Shown piece after piece: positions 38,101 through 53,100 of a stretch of 64,000 nucleotides of DNA. The stretch lies in assembly GCA_028015205.1 (NCBI GenBank), contig CM051521.1:98866513-98930512 (forward strand), given 5' to 3'. The position numbers and the translations under genes are program-made. Below the pieces are notes generated by a model. It saw only the letters and a program-made list of their open reading frames with translations, made no database searches and was not told the origin of the DNA. Position 1 is the first letter of the stretch; every line of letters begins with the position of its first letter. Source of the stretch: Mytilisepta virgata (taxonomy: Eukaryota; Mollusca; Bivalvia; Mytilida; Mytilidae).

Positions 38101-41100
38101 GTCAACTTCTTTTTTCTTTCAGTGAAACTTGAAGATGTAGCTAATCACTTAACTCATTCATTGATGAACAAAGATACCTCTCACCTATATTGTTTTCTAC
38201 TATATCATTGTTATAAAAATGATAGTATGTAAGTATATAAGTCATTTGGTAATATAAAATTAAGTTTTCTTTGGTGTTAATAGTGCTTCATATACAGATG
38301 TATGTATTAGATGTCAAAAATTAATATTTTTTTAACTCTTTACTAAAAAGTAAGAAAAGGGTTTGTTTTGTTAAAAGAATTTTATTATAACAGATTGTTC
38401 AGATTTTATTAATGTTTTGTAGAATCCTGCCATATGATCAACTGATGTTTGTGTTGGATAATTTTGCAAAGGATTATGAGAATCCAGCAGAATTGTCTCC
38501 CTTTGTTATAAAGCAGTTTGTATTTCTTTGGGCTGTAAGTAATAATTACAAAAAAAAAAAAAAATTGTGATTTAATATCAAATTTGATTCAATGTTGAGA
38601 AAATTTGGAATTAAGCCCCTTTTAGATCAAACTGTTACTTAGACTTATAAGAAATATGGCCAACTGTGTGAAACACTTTTTACCTTTGAAATTTATCCCA
38701 TTGCCATGTTGTAAAAGACTGGACTCAATTATATCATTGTCACACATTAGTTGGCTGTTGCCTTTATATGTCAGTTATTGGTGTTCCGATGATCGAAATA
38801 AGTCAGAAATCAATTGGTTCGGCTCAGTGATGTCGATAATCAATTGGGATTTTGTTAAATAGATTGTCGTTAATGTTTCCAGAATTTAAGCATATCTACT
38901 CCGATCTGTTTCCGGTTTGCATTTTACATGCATAGTCGTACGAAATTCGAAAATGGCAACCAAAATATGGAATGTAAACAAAAGATCAAACATGAACAAA
39001 TAAAGCTCTGCAGTGATATGGAATATATATATATATACATAAGACATGTACAATGTGGCTGAATGCTTGATTTCATATAAAACCAGAAATCCACGATTAC
39101 AAAGTTTGTCCGTTCCCCCACTAATTTTGGTGTGTGGCTGTATGGCTCCCCGAGATGCACCCTACAGCAAGTAATGATTGTAGGTCGCTTGGTATCGGAG
39201 AACTGAACTCAGATGTAAAACTTAACCTAAGTAAATGAAGCGCAATAAGTAGGTCAGAGTGACCTAATTTTGGTAGGAGGCTGTGTTACTCCCTAAGATG
39301 CACCCTCACACCAATTAATATGATTGTAGGTCACTTTGCATAAGAAAACTGATTTTTGACATAAAACTTAAAAGCCAGTCAACGGTGTAATATGGGTCAT
39401 GTGACCTTCATCTTATGTCACATGGTCAGTCTCTTCATCATGCACCTGCACACAAAAATATATGACCCTATGTCAACTAATAACTGAGAAGTGGCTGTGG
39501 ATGCAGATGTGTGGATATATAGAAAGTCCTTTCATATGAATTTTCATGTTTTTAGAAATTCAAGTCAATCTTTTTTATTGTGTGTGGATAGAGCTATAGA
39601 TGTCTGTTTATTTGTGTCTAAATAAGTCAAGATTTTTTTTTCAGATCTTAACTTGCATGACTGATAATGTTGTTGAACTTCCTGAAAAAGGTATGGCTGT
39701 AGTTCAGTAAATTTTATCAGTATCTATAACATTTGTAAAAAATTTTATAGATAGAATGAATTGGCAACTTTGCAATAAGGATCTGTACAAATAAATCTGT
39801 AATACTTCTGAATCTCCACTATGCTGTAAAGAAGAATTATATATTTTTCAAATTGTTTCTCTTTGAGAAAAGGAATGCCAGGGCTAAATTTATATGTAAT
39901 TTATTTAAATAGGTTTCATAGTTGAATTGATAGTTCATTTTTCAGTGATCAGTTCTTTGATTTATACAATGAAATGTTGAAATATATATACAAATTACTG
40001 ATCTGTTTTAGGTTTAAATGCAGTTCTCCAGTTGATTAGAAATTGTGTGTCCACTGTATGGTATACTCATCATCCAGCTTTAATACACTGGTCATTCAAA
40101 GATTCTAGATTTGTAAAGATTTGTGGACAAATTGTGGTAAGTTGTGATTTAACAAAGAGGTTGAAAATATTTAATTGCCTGATTAATGGCTCTAATGTAT
40201 TATTCTAAGCTGAAAAAAAGTTCCTATAAAATTAGTTTCAGCAGAACAAAATTAATTTCAGATTCATTCTGTCCGAGAAAATTTGTACCAAGAAAAAAGA
40301 AAATTTGAAATATAACCATAGCTTATTATGATAAAGAAATAAGTATTAACCAGCTTAAAATTTTGACAAAAAGAATGCGAACTATATAAATTGTTAAGAC
40401 ATAAAATGTACCATCTATTTAAATTTTGATTTGAGATAGCATATGAAAATGTATAGACAGTCCAAAATGGTTTAAAAATGGACAATAAAAAACCCCAAAA
40501 CTTTCAAGCATTTCAGTGTTGCAGACATTGTTTTCATCATTTACTCAGACATTAAATGAATGTGATTTAGATGACATCTATTGAGTGTTATACTATTTCT
40601 TTTTTAGTTGGAACACTGGTTAGAAGAAGTTGTCAACAGTGATAATGACATAACAGACAATCAGGATGTCTCAGTTTTATACCAGATGTTTTCGGATGCA
40701 GATTTTCTATCCTGTCTAATTGTAAGGCTTCTGTAAAATTCTGGTTTCAAGGTGTGTTTGATTCCAATCTTATTATACAGATTACCAGTTTTCTGCCTTA
40801 AGGTTGCCATTTCTTCACGTGCATCTCGACAAATAAATACTAGCTGCCACAATATAACTTATTTCATAGTAAGTTATATAAAACCAAACAATACCATTCT
40901 TACAACCTTTGCAGTTCTAGCATTTTCATGAACCTTTGATTTTATAAGCATTTTTTAAAAATTTAATATCTATCTGATATACACCTGACTCTCGTTATTT
41001 AGAACACATTTAAGTTGAAATTCCGGGTTACTCAAATTATCTGTTTGGACCCTCAATAGCAGTATCTATACAGATTTACTCCTGATATCTCGAATTTTCA

Positions 41101-44100
41101 CTTAAGTCGAACTAGATTTTCAGGTCCTGATGGATTCGACATAATAAGTATTGACTGTATTATATTAATCTTGAGGAATATTGTCCTGAGCAAAATAATA
41201 TATTGCATGAGCTGTCAAGGCACAACATTCCTCAATATTAATGCATTAACGCTTTATTGTGTAGCAACATCTTTTAAATGTCAAACAAGTCTATTTTATA
41301 CATCGATGACATCAATTTTTCAAGCAATATAGTAGAATATTGCATGCTAAATTTTGGTTACGTTCTACATGGAATATTACATTAGAAAAAAAATTGCAGC
41401 TTCAGGATTGAACTAACTGTATTAATAAGTATGTGACATGTTAAATTTATATGTCATTAATGAAGCCTTATCAAATCATAGATACTTTATTATTTATAGG
41501 CATGTTTATCTAGCAAAACATCAAGAACTGGGAAATTAACAGTAAATCTGCTTGAAAATTATATGTCAGAGGTTTGTTGATAAAATTAGTACTGAATTTG
41601 ATTAAATATTTACTTGGTATCAAATATAGCAACATATGGCTCAAGACCTGTAATGAACTTTGAACTGAGGGCTACAGAAGAAGTCCATAAAAAAAAATAT
41701 TATTGCACCATGATATATGGACCTACTGTAACACAACCACAAAACCAACCATGATAACTGAATAACTAGTTTTGTTTTAAAGCTGTCTTTACCTGAGGCA
41801 TTTGTCATAGAAAGTTTGAAAGGATTAAATAAATAAAACCAAGCAATTTTTTATTTTACATGGAGAGCATGAAAGAGGTACATTTTGCTTTGCAGAAGGA
41901 GAATTTTTTACCATGGCTCGTGACTTGTAAAATCTGACATCAAACCCTGAAATTTTAACTGGATATGTGTCAGTGTATGGTAATTGTTTTGAGCCATATC
42001 CCATGTCTCAACGAAACTTACAGACTTAATGGCAGCCTATTTTTTCATGATTTCTGTAACAGGAAAACAATTGCGCGTCTTGTCCCATATGCTTATTCTG
42101 TTCTTACATTGAGTTTGATTTTTTTTAAATCTGAATTTTATAAAGAAATATGCAGTTGGCTCTGATTACATCAAACAGTCAGACATGCAGCCTTTCAACT
42201 TTCAGATAACAAGCATCACCATAATTCCCCTTTGAAAAAAGGGAATGGACTAATTTGCTTTGTAGTTCCATTGGCCTTTGTGGATTTTTAGAAATTAGAT
42301 GTAATGAGATGTATACAATTACTGTCTGGACACCTCAGTTCATAAAATGGATTTTTCAGAATTTGAATACCTTAATCATTGTGAATTGTCTAGTTACTCG
42401 GGTGAAAGATGAAATGAGCTAAGTCGTAACGGAAACAATTGAACTTACCTGATTTTGTTCAATCTTGTCTTCAAAAGAAAGAAAAATCTTCTGCCTATGT
42501 AAAAGGGAGATAACTCTTCCTGTGAGATTTTATAAAATTAAGTATTATAACCCTGTGATTCATGAGGTATGGACAAAAGGCATTAAAAATATTTAAAAAA
42601 AGAGTTTTACAAGTTTAAGGATAGGTCTGAGTTGATAAGTTCAAATATATAATTTTCGGAAATGTTCAAGTGCACAATTTTTCTATTGGAAATTCCCCAT
42701 TCAGAATCATATCCTTTATAAACAACTTTACAATTTTTAAGTTTTCTTGGACAACTCAATAAGGTTAATTACCATCAAAAGATTGTCTAATGATTCTAAC
42801 ATTTAGACTTTCAAAATGCTAAAAATCCATTTTATGAACTGAGATGTCCAGATAATAGTTCAATATCGTTTAAGATGAGTGCATTGTAATAAAGTTGTGT
42901 CTCTTGAATAAAAGGAAATAACAGTAGAAAACACAAATTACGACAACTGCATTGCCCATTATGTTGTGATATTTCATTAGAACAGAAACAACAGTGTTAA
43001 AAATTTCAATTTGCTTCTATATGTAGAGGCAATTTAACAAATTAATTTAATTTTGACATTACAAACAATTTTATTAAGCTCCAGTGTCTATTTAATGTTC
43101 AATATGCTTTGTCTGTTTTATAGCTGACTGATTCAGATGAGAAGGGTATGTTTCTGTTAACACTAACAGCCATAACAGAGGAGAAAACACTTGAGATTTT
43201 CCTTCAGCTGGACAAAAACCCAGAGGGTAGTGTACAATCTTGTAAAAATGTATTATGTTATGGTTTCATTGACGTTCTCTATAATAACTTATATCTTTGA
43301 AATCCTATATAAGAACATAGGGAAATAATTGTGGTCAATATTAACAGTATATGTGAATAAAAGTTTAACCATTTAACCTTCAACAGTAAGTGAAGTTTAC
43401 ATCACAAAGGAAGCTCTGAAAGACTTTAGAATGGTTTGTATCAGAACGGGATAACATAACTTCCAGTAGGGTGTATATTGTTCTGGTAGCACTCTAAAAA
43501 TCTTGTTTGGGTGTTTTTTTAAAACTAGGCAGTGGTTCAGACTTCCATCACACAAACATGCTGTCACTTTATGTCAGACAATGATCAATAAGCATTTAAC
43601 AGATTCATCAGCCAAAGTCAGCATTTTACTAACCACTGAATGTTTTTAAAAAAAATTGAATCATCCAAATGTGCATAGTTACTTCTTGCAAAAAATGTCT
43701 GCATATCTTTATTCAAATAAGAATAATGTAATTGTTTGTCATATAGATTTATGTCTTGATTAAGGTATTAATGCTTTCCTTTTTTGTAGATATGAATGTA
43801 GAGTTTTATATACAGATATTAATCGTGTGTGACAATAATAATAGGGATGATGTATCTAGCAGTTTCTTAAAGATATTGTATCATGGTAAATAACTATAAA
43901 GTATCATTGAAAAAAAAATTAAAAGATAATTTTTTTGTACAAATTGAACATTTTCAGTTTTAAAATATGGATTATATTAATTATTAAGAACATATTCAGA
44001 TCTGAACTGGGGAAGATTAAAGCAGAACTGAGGTTAGTCTACAAGAGAGACCATCTAATATAACCAGAAAAATCATGTTTTATTGTTCAGCTTGAAAGTC

Positions 44101-47100
44101 ATTTCAAGGCCATCAGCAATGAACCTTATCTCACCTTGCAGCCAGTATCGCCTTTGAAACATGCGGAACTACTCAATATTACAGAATGTTCTGTTACAGT
44201 GTCCTTCATGAGTAAATTTGTTTTATTCTGATGAATGGTGTTTTTATTTTACAGTTACTGCATGGGTTGATGACAACAAAGGAGAATCTACTATCATTTC
44301 ATGTCTACATTTGTTAGAGGGTGCAATGTGTTATAGTCCAACCAGAGGTAAAAACTTGAAAATCTTTATTTGATACTGTAAAATTCAAGACGGTGTTTTA
44401 CATTTGGGCAAATCGGCATATCATTTGAGCCAAAATAAATATATGTTTGGGCCAAGAAAAAATATACATTTGGGCAAGTAATGAAATACATGTATACATT
44501 TGAGCAAATAATGAAACATACAATTGGTTAAGAATTTTACAAGAATTGAAGCACTTAATGGGATCTTAAGCATGATAAATCTTGAAAATACAATGGTACA
44601 TGTAAAGCACTTAAGTCTAAAATATAAAAAAGCGCTTAAATAAAACTTAGAGCACTAATATTGTTATATGTTGATTTTAACTAAAATTATCTGTAAAAAT
44701 AGCACTAAAAGATGTCTATAGTACAGTAAAAAAAGGCATCACAGTATATTTGTTCCCGCTGTAAATCTGGGTATTTGGAATTTGTTCAGCACCAGGATAT
44801 TTCCCTATTCTTTCCAACATAGATGACTTTGAAAGAAAAATTGTCCACAATGATACATTTCTTTCCCTTATTTATATCTGTCTTCTTTATTTCCAACCCC
44901 TCAATACTGTGTCTGAGTGGGGTGATTTGTCTTCCTCCAGACAGTTACCTCTTGAGCTAACACTTTAAAAATCCAGATCAGCGTGTCGGTCTAGTACAAA
45001 GCAAGGATCATATTCATTATCATATCAACATGTTCTCGTCCTGATATGCACCTGGCTGCCACTGGACGTTAAACAACAATTCATCCATCCATCCATCCAA
45101 CCCCTCCTTGTTGAAAAACAATATGAAATCACTGAGCAGTTTTTACTTAGTATGAGTTTATAGGGTATGAAGGACTATTCTGGACATGGAATCCCATACT
45201 TGTGAGTACATTCACCTGTATGGAGGCACTCGGGTAACATTTGCCCAAACATTATATTTTTCTTTGCCCATACATATAAACCAAAAATCTGTTGTTTTAG
45301 CCCAAGTGTAATATGCCCATTCAAGACTATTCCTAAAATGTGACAGGCTGAAGTTTGCAATAATTAAAATTCATTTTTATACCCCATGCAACGGGTTGTG
45401 GAGGGTATAATGTTTTTGACCCGTCCGCCCGTCTGTCCGTCCGTCGGTCCTGTTTCTTGTCATCGCAACTCCTCTCAAACCACACAACAGAATTTCATGA
45501 AACCTTTTCAGATAATAAGGACATACTATGTAGTTGTGCATATCGACAGGAAATTGCGATTCAGTTTTTTTTCTAGGAGTTACGCCCCTTTGAACTTATT
45601 TGCTTTAATGTACTACTGCAACAGTTTGTCATCGCAACTCCTCTCAAACCACACAACAGAATTTCATGAAACCTTTTCAGATAATAAGGACATACTACGT
45701 AGATGCGCATATCGACAGGAAATTGCGATTCAGTTTTTTTTCTAGGAGTTACGCCCCTTTGAACTTATTTACTTTAATGTACTAATGCAACAGTTTGTCA
45801 TCGCAACTCCTCTCAAACCACACAACAGAATTTCATGAAACCTTTTCAGATAATAAGGACATACTACGTAGATGTGCATATCGACAGGAAATTGCGATTC
45901 AATTTTTTTTCTAGGAGTTACTCCTCTTTGAACTTATTTGCCTCACTATACTATTACTGTTGACTCCTCTCGCTTGGAATTTAAATTTCCCAACATGCTG
46001 CCATTCAAATTAGGATAAATATGTGAAGGTAAGCATTTGATTGTGTTCATTTTACTTGTGAAGTGAGATTTTGTTTCTCCAGTGACAATATGAAGACTTG
46101 GGGTATGTGAGCGTGCTCACAAAGGTTCTTTAATTTGATTTTTGCATGATTACCTGCAGCTATAACAATTTTATTATTGCAATAGTAAATACACACAGAA
46201 TTCCTGAATTTAGAGTACCCTTGCATTCCATGAAATGAGCTAAATTTGCAAAATGTGCATTTATATTATTTTAACTTTCAGTGGTTAATTTAATGGTGAA
46301 TAGTTACAAGTTTATGACACTGTTAAACAACTTACTACAGTCAGCAGTGGTACAGCTAAGAAATGCATGTTGGAAGATATTGTCACTAATCATATTGAAC
46401 ACTAGAGGACTGGCGGAAAAGGTCAGTATTTTTTAGCTTTTGTCATCACTTTCCATCAATCATCCGTCTGTAAACTTTTACACATTGATCTACTCCTCTG
46501 AAACCCCTAAACCAAGTGAACTGAAACTTGGTATGAAGCATCTATGGAAGGACCTTTATAAAGTTTGCATATTTCATTCCGGTCGAACAACTAATATAGC
46601 CGACATGAGGAATTGTTATTTCTGATTGGTCAAAATTTCAAAAATCTTCTCCCTGAAACCGCAAAGCCAACTGAACTTTAACTTGGTATGAAGCATCTGT
46701 GGAAGGACCTTTATAAAGTTTGCATATTTTGTTCTGGTCGGACAACTGATATGGCCGCCATGATGAATTCTTATATCTGATCGCACAAATTTTAAAAATA
46801 TTTCCCTCTGAAACCCCTAAGCCAAATGAGCTGAAACTTGGTCTTAAGCAGCTATAGAAGGACCTTTATAAAGTTTGCATATTTTGTATAGGTCAGAGAA
46901 CTAATATTGCCGATATGATGAATTCTCATTTCTGATTGGTCAAAATATCAAATTTTATTTCCTCTGAAACTGCAAAGCCAAATGAACTGTAACTTGGTAT
47001 GAAGCATCTGGGGAAAGAATTTTATAAAGATTGCATATTTTGTTTCGGTTGGAGAACTAATATGGCTGCCATGAAGAAATCTTCTTTCTGATTGGTCAAA

Positions 47101-50100
47101 ATTTCAAAAATTTTTCTTTTCTGAATTTGCAAAGTAAAATGACTCTAAATTGGTATGAAGCATCTGTGGAAGGACCTTTATAAATTTTGCAAGTTTTGTT
47201 CCATTTGGAGAACTAATATGGCTACCATGATGAATTTTTATTTCTGATTGGTCAAAATTTCAAATTTTCTTTTCTGAAACTGCAAAGCCAAATGAACTGT
47301 AAATTGGTATGAAGCATCTGTGGAAGGACATTTATAACTTTTGCATATTGTCCCTGTCAGACAGCTTACATGGCAGCCATGATGAATTCTTATTTTTAAT
47401 TGGTCAAAATTCAAAAATCTCCTGTGAAACCATATAGCCAAATTAACTGATACTTGGTATGAAGCATTTGTGCATGACAATTTTCACTTGAAATAAAATG
47501 GATTGATTGTGGGGACTGTTAGGTGAGCTATACAGGCTCAATTCTCTTGAGCCTCTTGTTTTAAATTATTTATCACAAATTTTATCATATAAAACTGATA
47601 ATAGAGTGTACACATCTTTTAATGATTTTTTGTTTTAATTTATCAGAAAACCAGTTGAAAGTATTATGGTCCAATCTGATTATGGGTCTAATGACATGAC
47701 AGTGTTAGAAATAAATTTTTAACTTGCCCTCATAGATTTCAGCTTGCCAATAGAAATTTGTTAAAACTTACTCAAGACTTCACTTAGAAAATGTAAAGGT
47801 TGTTAATGTCTTATTGATGACCATGTTGTCCTCTGATTTAAATATTTATTGAATTTGTTTGTTAGCTCACCTGTTCTAAAAGGACATGTGAGCTTATAGC
47901 ATCACTTGGCGTCCGTCATCTGTCTGTCGTCCGTCCGTCTGTAAACTTTTACATTTTCATCTTCTCTTCTGAAACCCCCTGGACCTATTGAACTGAAACT
48001 TGGCCTATAGCTTCTGTGGAAGGTCCTTTACAAAGTTTGCATAAATTATCTTAACCATCAAACAAAATGGCCGTCATGAGCATTTACATGTTCTGATTGG
48101 TCAAAATTTAAAACTTCTTCTCCTCTGAAACCGTGAAGCCAAATGAACTGATTTTTTGTATGGAGCATCTATGGAAGGTGCTTCACAAAATTTGGATAAA
48201 TCATCCCGGTCCGTGAAACAAAATGGCCGTCATGAGCATTTACATGTTCTGATTGGTCGAAATTTAAAACTTCTTCTCCTCCGAAACCGTTAAGCCAAAT
48301 GAACTGATTTTTTTGTATGGAGCATCTATGGAAGGTCCTTTACAAAATGTGCATAAATCTGCTTGGTCTGTGAAACAAAATGGCCACCATGAGCATTTAC
48401 ATGTTCTGATTGGTCAAAATTTAAAACTTCTTCTCCTCTGAAACCGTGAAGCCAAATGAACTGATTTTTTGTATGGAGCATCTATGGAAGGTCCTTTAGG
48501 AAATTTGCATAAATCTTCCCGGTCCGTGAAACAAAATGGCCGTCATGAGCATTTACATGTTCTGGTTGGTCGAAATTTAAAAGTTCTTCTCCTCTGAAAC
48601 CGTAAAGCCAAATGAACTGATTTTTGGTATGGTACTTCTATGGAAGGTCCTTTACAAACTTTGCATAAATCTTCTTGGTCAGTGAAACAAAATGGCCGCC
48701 ATGAGCATTTACATGTTCTGATTGGTCAAAATTTAAAACTTCTTCTCTGAAACCGTAAAGCCAAATGAACTGATTTTTGGTGTTGAGCATCTATGGAAGG
48801 TCCTTTACAAAGTTTGCATAACTCATCCCGGTCTGTGAAACAAAATGGCCACCATGAGCATTTACATGTTCTGATTGGTCGAAATTTGAAACTTCTTCTC
48901 CTCCGAAACCGTTAAGCCAAATGAACTGATTTTTTTGTATGGAGCATCTATGGAAGGTCCTTTACAAAATGTGCATAAATCTGCTTGGTCTGTGAAACAA
49001 AATGGCCACCATGAGCATTTACATGATCTGATTGGTCGAAATTTAAAACGTCTTCTCCTCTGAAACAGTAAAGCCAAATGAACTGATTTTTGGTATGGAG
49101 CATCTATGGAAGGTCCTTTACAAAATTTGCATAAATCTTCTTGGTCAGTGAAACAAAATGGTCAGGTGAGTGATACAGGCTCAGCCCACTGAGCCTCTTG
49201 TTTATATGATTTTTACTGTCTTTGTGAGATTTTTCAACATAATGTATTACATGTATAATGATTAATAGAATAAAAAAATATTGCTTTTTATTTCATTTAT
49301 CAATCACCACTACTGTCCCACAAGTCACAAAACTGTTTGAGAGTATCTTTTGCATGTGCTATTTTTTTAACTATATTAATAAAAAGTTTGTTAAAAGAGA
49401 GTGTCAACTGTCATAATTTTCCTCTTAAACATTCAAAGATATTTTTTCTATGAATTTCTTGAAAAAATAAAAAAAAGATTTACCTAGACAAAGTTTAAAA
49501 TAAAATATCCAATAATGAAACAGATATTTACTAAAACTTAGAGTAGCCCATTAAACAAATTTTAAACTCAAGTCGTCAAGAAGCAGTCTGAGGCTTTCTT
49601 ATAAATCAATTTAAGTGCCCTAATTGCCAAAGTAAAGGTTTATCTTCCAGGCTGTTACCCCATACAGATGTAGGCATAGTCATTTTGAAGTCTTTGGTTC
49701 AGGGAAAACGGGAGGGGGCCTCGTGTTACAGAAACCTGATGTTGCAATTTTATTTAATTTCATAATGGTCTTTAAATTAAATAGTCAGTTTACATAAATT
49801 TATGCCAGACATTGTGTTTCGTCCATAATTGACACGATCTCAACATCAAAATACTTTATAGCTGTTCTGGTCCATTTTTCTCCTACTTTTGGAATTGTTT
49901 TCTGTTGAAAGATTGATTGATTGAACACCGAGTTGGCGATATTGCAGCCAATATCACGGCGAGTGTGTTGAAAGAAAAAAACCTGCGATTGATTTAGATT
50001 ACAAATTGGTTTCGGTTATCTCAGATTTGATTGATCTCTTTCAGGTATGTTACACATATTATGGAATGTAAAATCTAACAAACTAAAATTTTTACTGTCC

Positions 50101-53100
50101 TGTCCTTAAACAAAAGTCGCTGTTATCGAGAATGAATCGTGGCGAAAGTACTGAGATACCGAACGGAAGCAAATTTTTCACTTGCACGCTGGGAAAGTAG
50201 AAGAAGCAGTGATTTACTTGCCCGACAGGATTTCAACTTTGTCGGGCAAGTGGGCAAGCACTTATTTCTAACACTCCATGAAAAACTGACTATTAACTAT
50301 GCTAGATTGCATCAAGGATACCTTTCTTTATGGAAATACTAGCAAGTTATAGAATTTCTCATACAAATATTTTATGGTGTAAAAATTGTACCAATTTCTC
50401 AAAGGATAAGATCTGATGCTGATCAAATAAAAACACATTGAAAAACTTTATATTTCATAATATTTAACTTAATTTGTATTCACACCGATCATATTAAACA
50501 TGTTTTGTATACTCAAATTTCTTTTTTAAATTATTTGTAGAAAATACTAATGAATTATTGATGATAGATACAATTTTAAATTGTGTCTGTTTTCATAAAA
50601 AATGTATTTTGCCATTAAAATCTATTCAAGAAAGTGGATAAAACTAACTTGACACTGGTTTTAAGTCTCTGTAAAGAATGAAACAAATACATGTAATATG
50701 ATTATATGCTTTGTATTCCAGACTATAAAGACAATAGATCTGTCAGTTAGTCCAGTAGATGATTATATACATAATAACAATACAGTTATCACATACCTTC
50801 AGCTGTTATCAGCCCTGTTTCAGGTAGAATTTACCTGTACTGTTGTGAACCTGAGAAATATGGGCAGATATCCATGTCATTTTGCCTGTCCATTTACATC
50901 AAAAGACATTAAAGTACTCTTTATATACTTGCAGCAGTTTGTTCTTCAGGTATGCTCTGTACATTTTAATGAGAAACATTAGCAATTTATTTGTCTTACC
51001 AAAGGGAGATAATTTTATACTCTTTGTTAATAAACAAAAATGCAGGCTCTTTATTTTTCCCAGCTTAACTTTGTTAAAGGCAGATATCTGATTATCGTTT
51101 GGAAATTCGACTTAATTGAATGATTTTTTCATTTAAATTTTATATATATTGAGATTTCCAAAGCTAAAACAATTAAATCTTACCTGAAAAAAATGCATAT
51201 GGGAGATAAGTCTTCTTGTGAGATTTTCTTAAATTGGTTTTACAACTCTGGGTTTTACTAAATATACCCAGTGAATGAAAAATATTTAAAATGGGTTTGC
51301 ATTAGTAATTTCTCATTTTAAATTTTTTTTTTTTTTCAGTGCTTAAATTTTTTATTAGCTCACCTGGCCAAAGGCCTTGTGAGCTATTGCCATCACTTGG
51401 CGTCCGTTGTCGTCGTCGTTAACAATTATACAAAACTCTTCTCCTCTGAAACTACTTGACTAATTAGAACCAAACTTGGTATGAATGTTCCTTGGGGTAC
51501 CCTGCATAGAACTGATGTGGGGATTTTTGATTCGTCCGAAAACATGGCGGCTGTTACTAAAAATAGAACATAGGGGACAAACAACAGTTTTTCGCAAATA
51601 TCTCACAAATCATTAGGTTACGGCAAATTCTGCAGGTTGAAAGTGTCCAGCATGATGAGAGCTACCTGTGTGCTGATTTTCGTGAAAATCTGTCAACTGA
51701 TGTTAGAGTTATTGCGCTTATTTGACATTTTTGGCTTTTTTTTATGTTATTATTTCAAAACTCTTCTTCTCTGAAACTACTTGACTAATTAGAACCAAAC
51801 TTGGTATGAATGTTCCTTGGGGTATCCTGCATAGAACTGATGTGGGGATTTTTGATTCGTCGAAAAACATGGCCGCTGTTACTAAAAATAGAACATAGGG
51901 GTCAAACAACAGTTTTTGCAAATATCTCAAAAATCGTTAGGTTATGGCAAATTATGGCAGGTTGAAAGTGTTCAGCATGATGAGAGCTACCTGTGTGCTG
52001 ATTTTCGTGAAAATCTGTCAACTGATGTTAGAGTTATTGCCCTTTTTTGACATTTTTGGCTTTTTTTTATGTTATTATTTCAAAACTCTTCTCCTCTGAA
52101 ACTACTTGACTAATTAGAACCAAACTTGGTATGAATGTTCCTTGGGGTACCCTGCATAAAACTGATGTGGGGATTTTTGATTCGTCCGAAAACATGGCGG
52201 CTGTTACTAAAAATAGAACATAGGGGTCAAACAACAGTTTTTCGCAAATATCTCACAAATCATTAGGTTACGGCAAATTCTGCAGGTTGAAAGTGTCCAG
52301 CATGATGAGAGCTACCTGTGTGCTGATTTTCGTGAAAATCTGTCAACTGATGTTAGAGTTATTGCGCTTATTTGACATTTTTGGCTTTTTTTTATGTTAT
52401 TATTTCAAAACTCTTCTTCTCTGAAACTACTTGACTAATTAGAACCAAACTTGGTATGAATGTTCCTTGGGGTATCCTGCATAGAACTGATGTGGGGATT
52501 TTTGATTCGTCGAAAAACATGGCCGCTGTTACTAAAAATAGAACATAGGGGTCAAACAACAGTTTTTGCAAATATCTCAAAAATCGTTAGGTTATGGCAA
52601 ATTATGGCAGGTTGAAAGTGTTCAGCATGATGAGAGCTACCTGTGTGCTGATTTTCGTGAAAATCTGTCAACTGATGTTAGAGTTATTGCCCTTTTTTGA
52701 CATTTTTGGCTTTTTTTTATGTTATTATTTCAAAACTCTTCTCCTCTGAAACTACTTGACTAATTAGAACCAAACTTGGTATGAATGTTCCTTGGGGTAC
52801 CCTGCATAAAACTGATGTGGGGATTTTTGATTCGTCCGAAAACATGGCGGCTGTTACTAAAAATAGAACATAGGGGTCAAACAACAGTTTTTCGCAAATA
52901 TCTCACAAATCATTAGGTTACGGCAAATTCTGGCAGGTTGAAAGTGTCCAGCATGATGAGAGCTACCTGTGTGCTGATTTTTCGTGAAAATCTGTCAACT
53001 GATGTTAGAGTTATTGCCCTTGTTTGACATTTTTGGCTTTTTTTTATGTTATTATTTCAAAACTCTTCTTCTCTGAAACTACTTGACTAATTAGAACCAA

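Noticed and set aside
45386..45745. 119-codon open frame across 45.4-45.7 kb
   Set aside because: It runs over the 169-base tandem repeat and its GTCCGTCC-rich head; the protein text repeats itself and has no family features.
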